A DNA stretch of 23,320 nt from an uncultured Collinsella sp. GTDB taxonomy: Bacteria; Actinomycetota; Coriobacteriia; Coriobacteriales; Coriobacteriaceae. Shown piece by piece: positions 22,629 to 23,320 of this stretch. The notes beneath the pieces are model-generated. The model did not search any database, was not told the DNA's origin, and saw nothing but the letters and a program-made list of their open reading frames with translations. Every line of letters begins with the position of its first letter. Within the stretch, counting starts at the first letter, position 1. The position numbers and the translations under genes were made by a program. Location of the stretch: contig URSO01000032.1 in assembly GCA_900550415.1 (NCBI GenBank), forward strand, positions 1 through 23,320. The letters run 5' to 3'.

Positions 22629-23320
22629 TTGTTTTCATTGATGGATATGTTCTTCGGTCAGTATGATGGCGACCTTGCCATCGACCTTGGAACCGCCAAT
22701 ACCCTGGTGTCCGTTCGCGGCAAGGGCATCGTCATCCGCGAACCTTCCGTTGTCGCAATCGATAAGAATGACGAGCGAATCCTTGCCGTCGGCATCGAGG
22801 CCAAGCGCATGCTGGGCCGTACTCCGGGCAATATCGTTGCCGTTCGCCCTTTGAAGGACGGCGTTATCGCCGACTTCGATGTGACGGAGGCTATGCTTCG
22901 CTACTTTATCGATAAGGCCTCTGAGAAGCGCTATCCGTGGACGCCGCGTCCTCGCGTTGTTGTCTGCGTCCCCTCCGGCGTTACCAGCGTTGAGAAGCGT
23001 GCCGTCTTTGAAGCGACCATTCAGGCGGGAGCTCGCCAGGCTTACCTCATCGAGGAGCCCATGGCCGCTGCGATCGGCGCAGATCTTCCCGTCGAGGAGC
23101 CTACCGGATCCATGGTCATCGATATCGGCGGCGGCACTACCGAGGTCGCCGTCATCGCCATGGGCGGTATCGTTGTTTCGCAGTCTATCCGTGTTGCGGG
23201 CGATGAGTTCGACCAGGCGATTCTCACCCATGTTCGCGATGCCTATAACCTGGCAATCGGTGAGCGCACTGCCGAGGATATCAAGATCAAGGTTGGTTCC
23301 GCTGTTCCTCTCAAAGACGA
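22629..23320 (+). CDS. mreB: Rod-shape determining protein MreB (5' part, runs off the window)
   Basis: The frame is open to the window end (230 codons). TTG 22629 is favoured because GGAG lies 5 nt upstream; ATG 22641 or 22647 would lack a ribosome site at normal spacing. Actin-fold motifs are phosphate-1 AIDLGTANTLV, the MreB-specific VVVCVPSGVTSVEKRAV, YLIEEPMAAAIGADLPV and phosphate-2 VIDIGGGTTEVAVIAMGGIV, followed by SIRVAGDEFDQAI. MreB forms membrane-bound filaments that direct elongation of the wall by Rod-complex synthases. mreC/mreD-type genes would be expected downstream, outside the window. Confidence 0.97.
   Translation, partial: MFSLMDMFFGQYDGDLAIDLGTANTLVSVRGKGIVIREPSVVAIDKNDERILAVGIEAKRMLGRTPGNIVAVRPLKDGVIADFDVTEAMLRYFIDKASEKRYPWTPRPRVVVCVPSGVTSVEKRAVFEATIQAGARQAYLIEEPMAAAIGADLPVEEPTGSMVIDIGGGTTEVAVIAMGGIVVSQSIRVAGDEFDQAILTHVRDAYNLAIGERTAEDIKIKVGSAVPLKD

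Noticed and set aside
1..23320. CRISPR array, insertion sequence or prophage genes
   Set aside because: No regularly spaced repeats, transposase motifs, or phage structural genes were seen on either strand.

Overview
The window looks like chromosomal DNA from a high-GC actinobacterium of the class Coriobacteriia, and the overall style resembles Collinsella. This is an inference from GC content and codon use, a shikimate supraoperon containing a type I-beta DAHP synthase with an N-terminal ferredoxin-like domain, an aroE-aroK fusion, and a P-type ATPase of the actinobacterial CtpE type. No rRNA or other marker gene fixes the species.

Region 1 (1-6013) is a cell-surface glycopolymer locus. Three genes run leftward from an intergenic region near 4230-4388: a polyprenyl-phosphate type family 2 glycosyltransferase, a second GtrB/CsbB-like glycosyltransferase, and a large YfhO-family membrane protein cut by the window edge. 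Two genes run rightward from the same region and encode a Wzm/Wzt-type polysaccharide ABC exporter. The CsbB-like gene carries an in-frame TAG at 2441-2443. The reading frame continues past it for another 52 codons with a normal family C-terminus, so this looks like a recent single-base nonsense mutation.

Region 2 (6068-7752) holds a tRNA-Arg(UCU) with a terminator, then a compact leftward two-gene cassette. The cassette encodes a DUF4869 protein and, overlapping it by one base, a P-loop ATPase with a possible degenerate Toprim-like C-terminal half. Its GC is visibly lower than the next region. It is the least understood unit in the window and the best candidate for an undescribed system.

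Region 3 (7798-16346) is one leftward supraoperon in the order aroF-tyrA-aroB-aroA-aroC-pheA-aroE/aroK fusion-aroQ. It encodes every step from erythrose 4-phosphate plus phosphoenolpyruvate to chorismate, plus the prephenate branch enzymes for Phe and Tyr. Most junctions overlap or abut. A terminator-like hairpin sits in the aroF leader (possible attenuation), a 16-bp perfect inverted repeat lies between aroEK and aroQ, and an imperfect hairpin follows aroQ.

Region 4 (16399-23320) runs rightward. It contains tRNA-Arg(CCG) with a strong promoter and a terminator, a CtpE-like P-type cation ATPase with an unusual basic tail, a zinc-ribbon single-pass membrane protein, a cyclophilin-type peptidyl-prolyl isomerase, a TPR single-pass membrane protein, and the 5' part of mreB, which continues beyond the window. 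No CRISPR array, transposase or integrase was seen.
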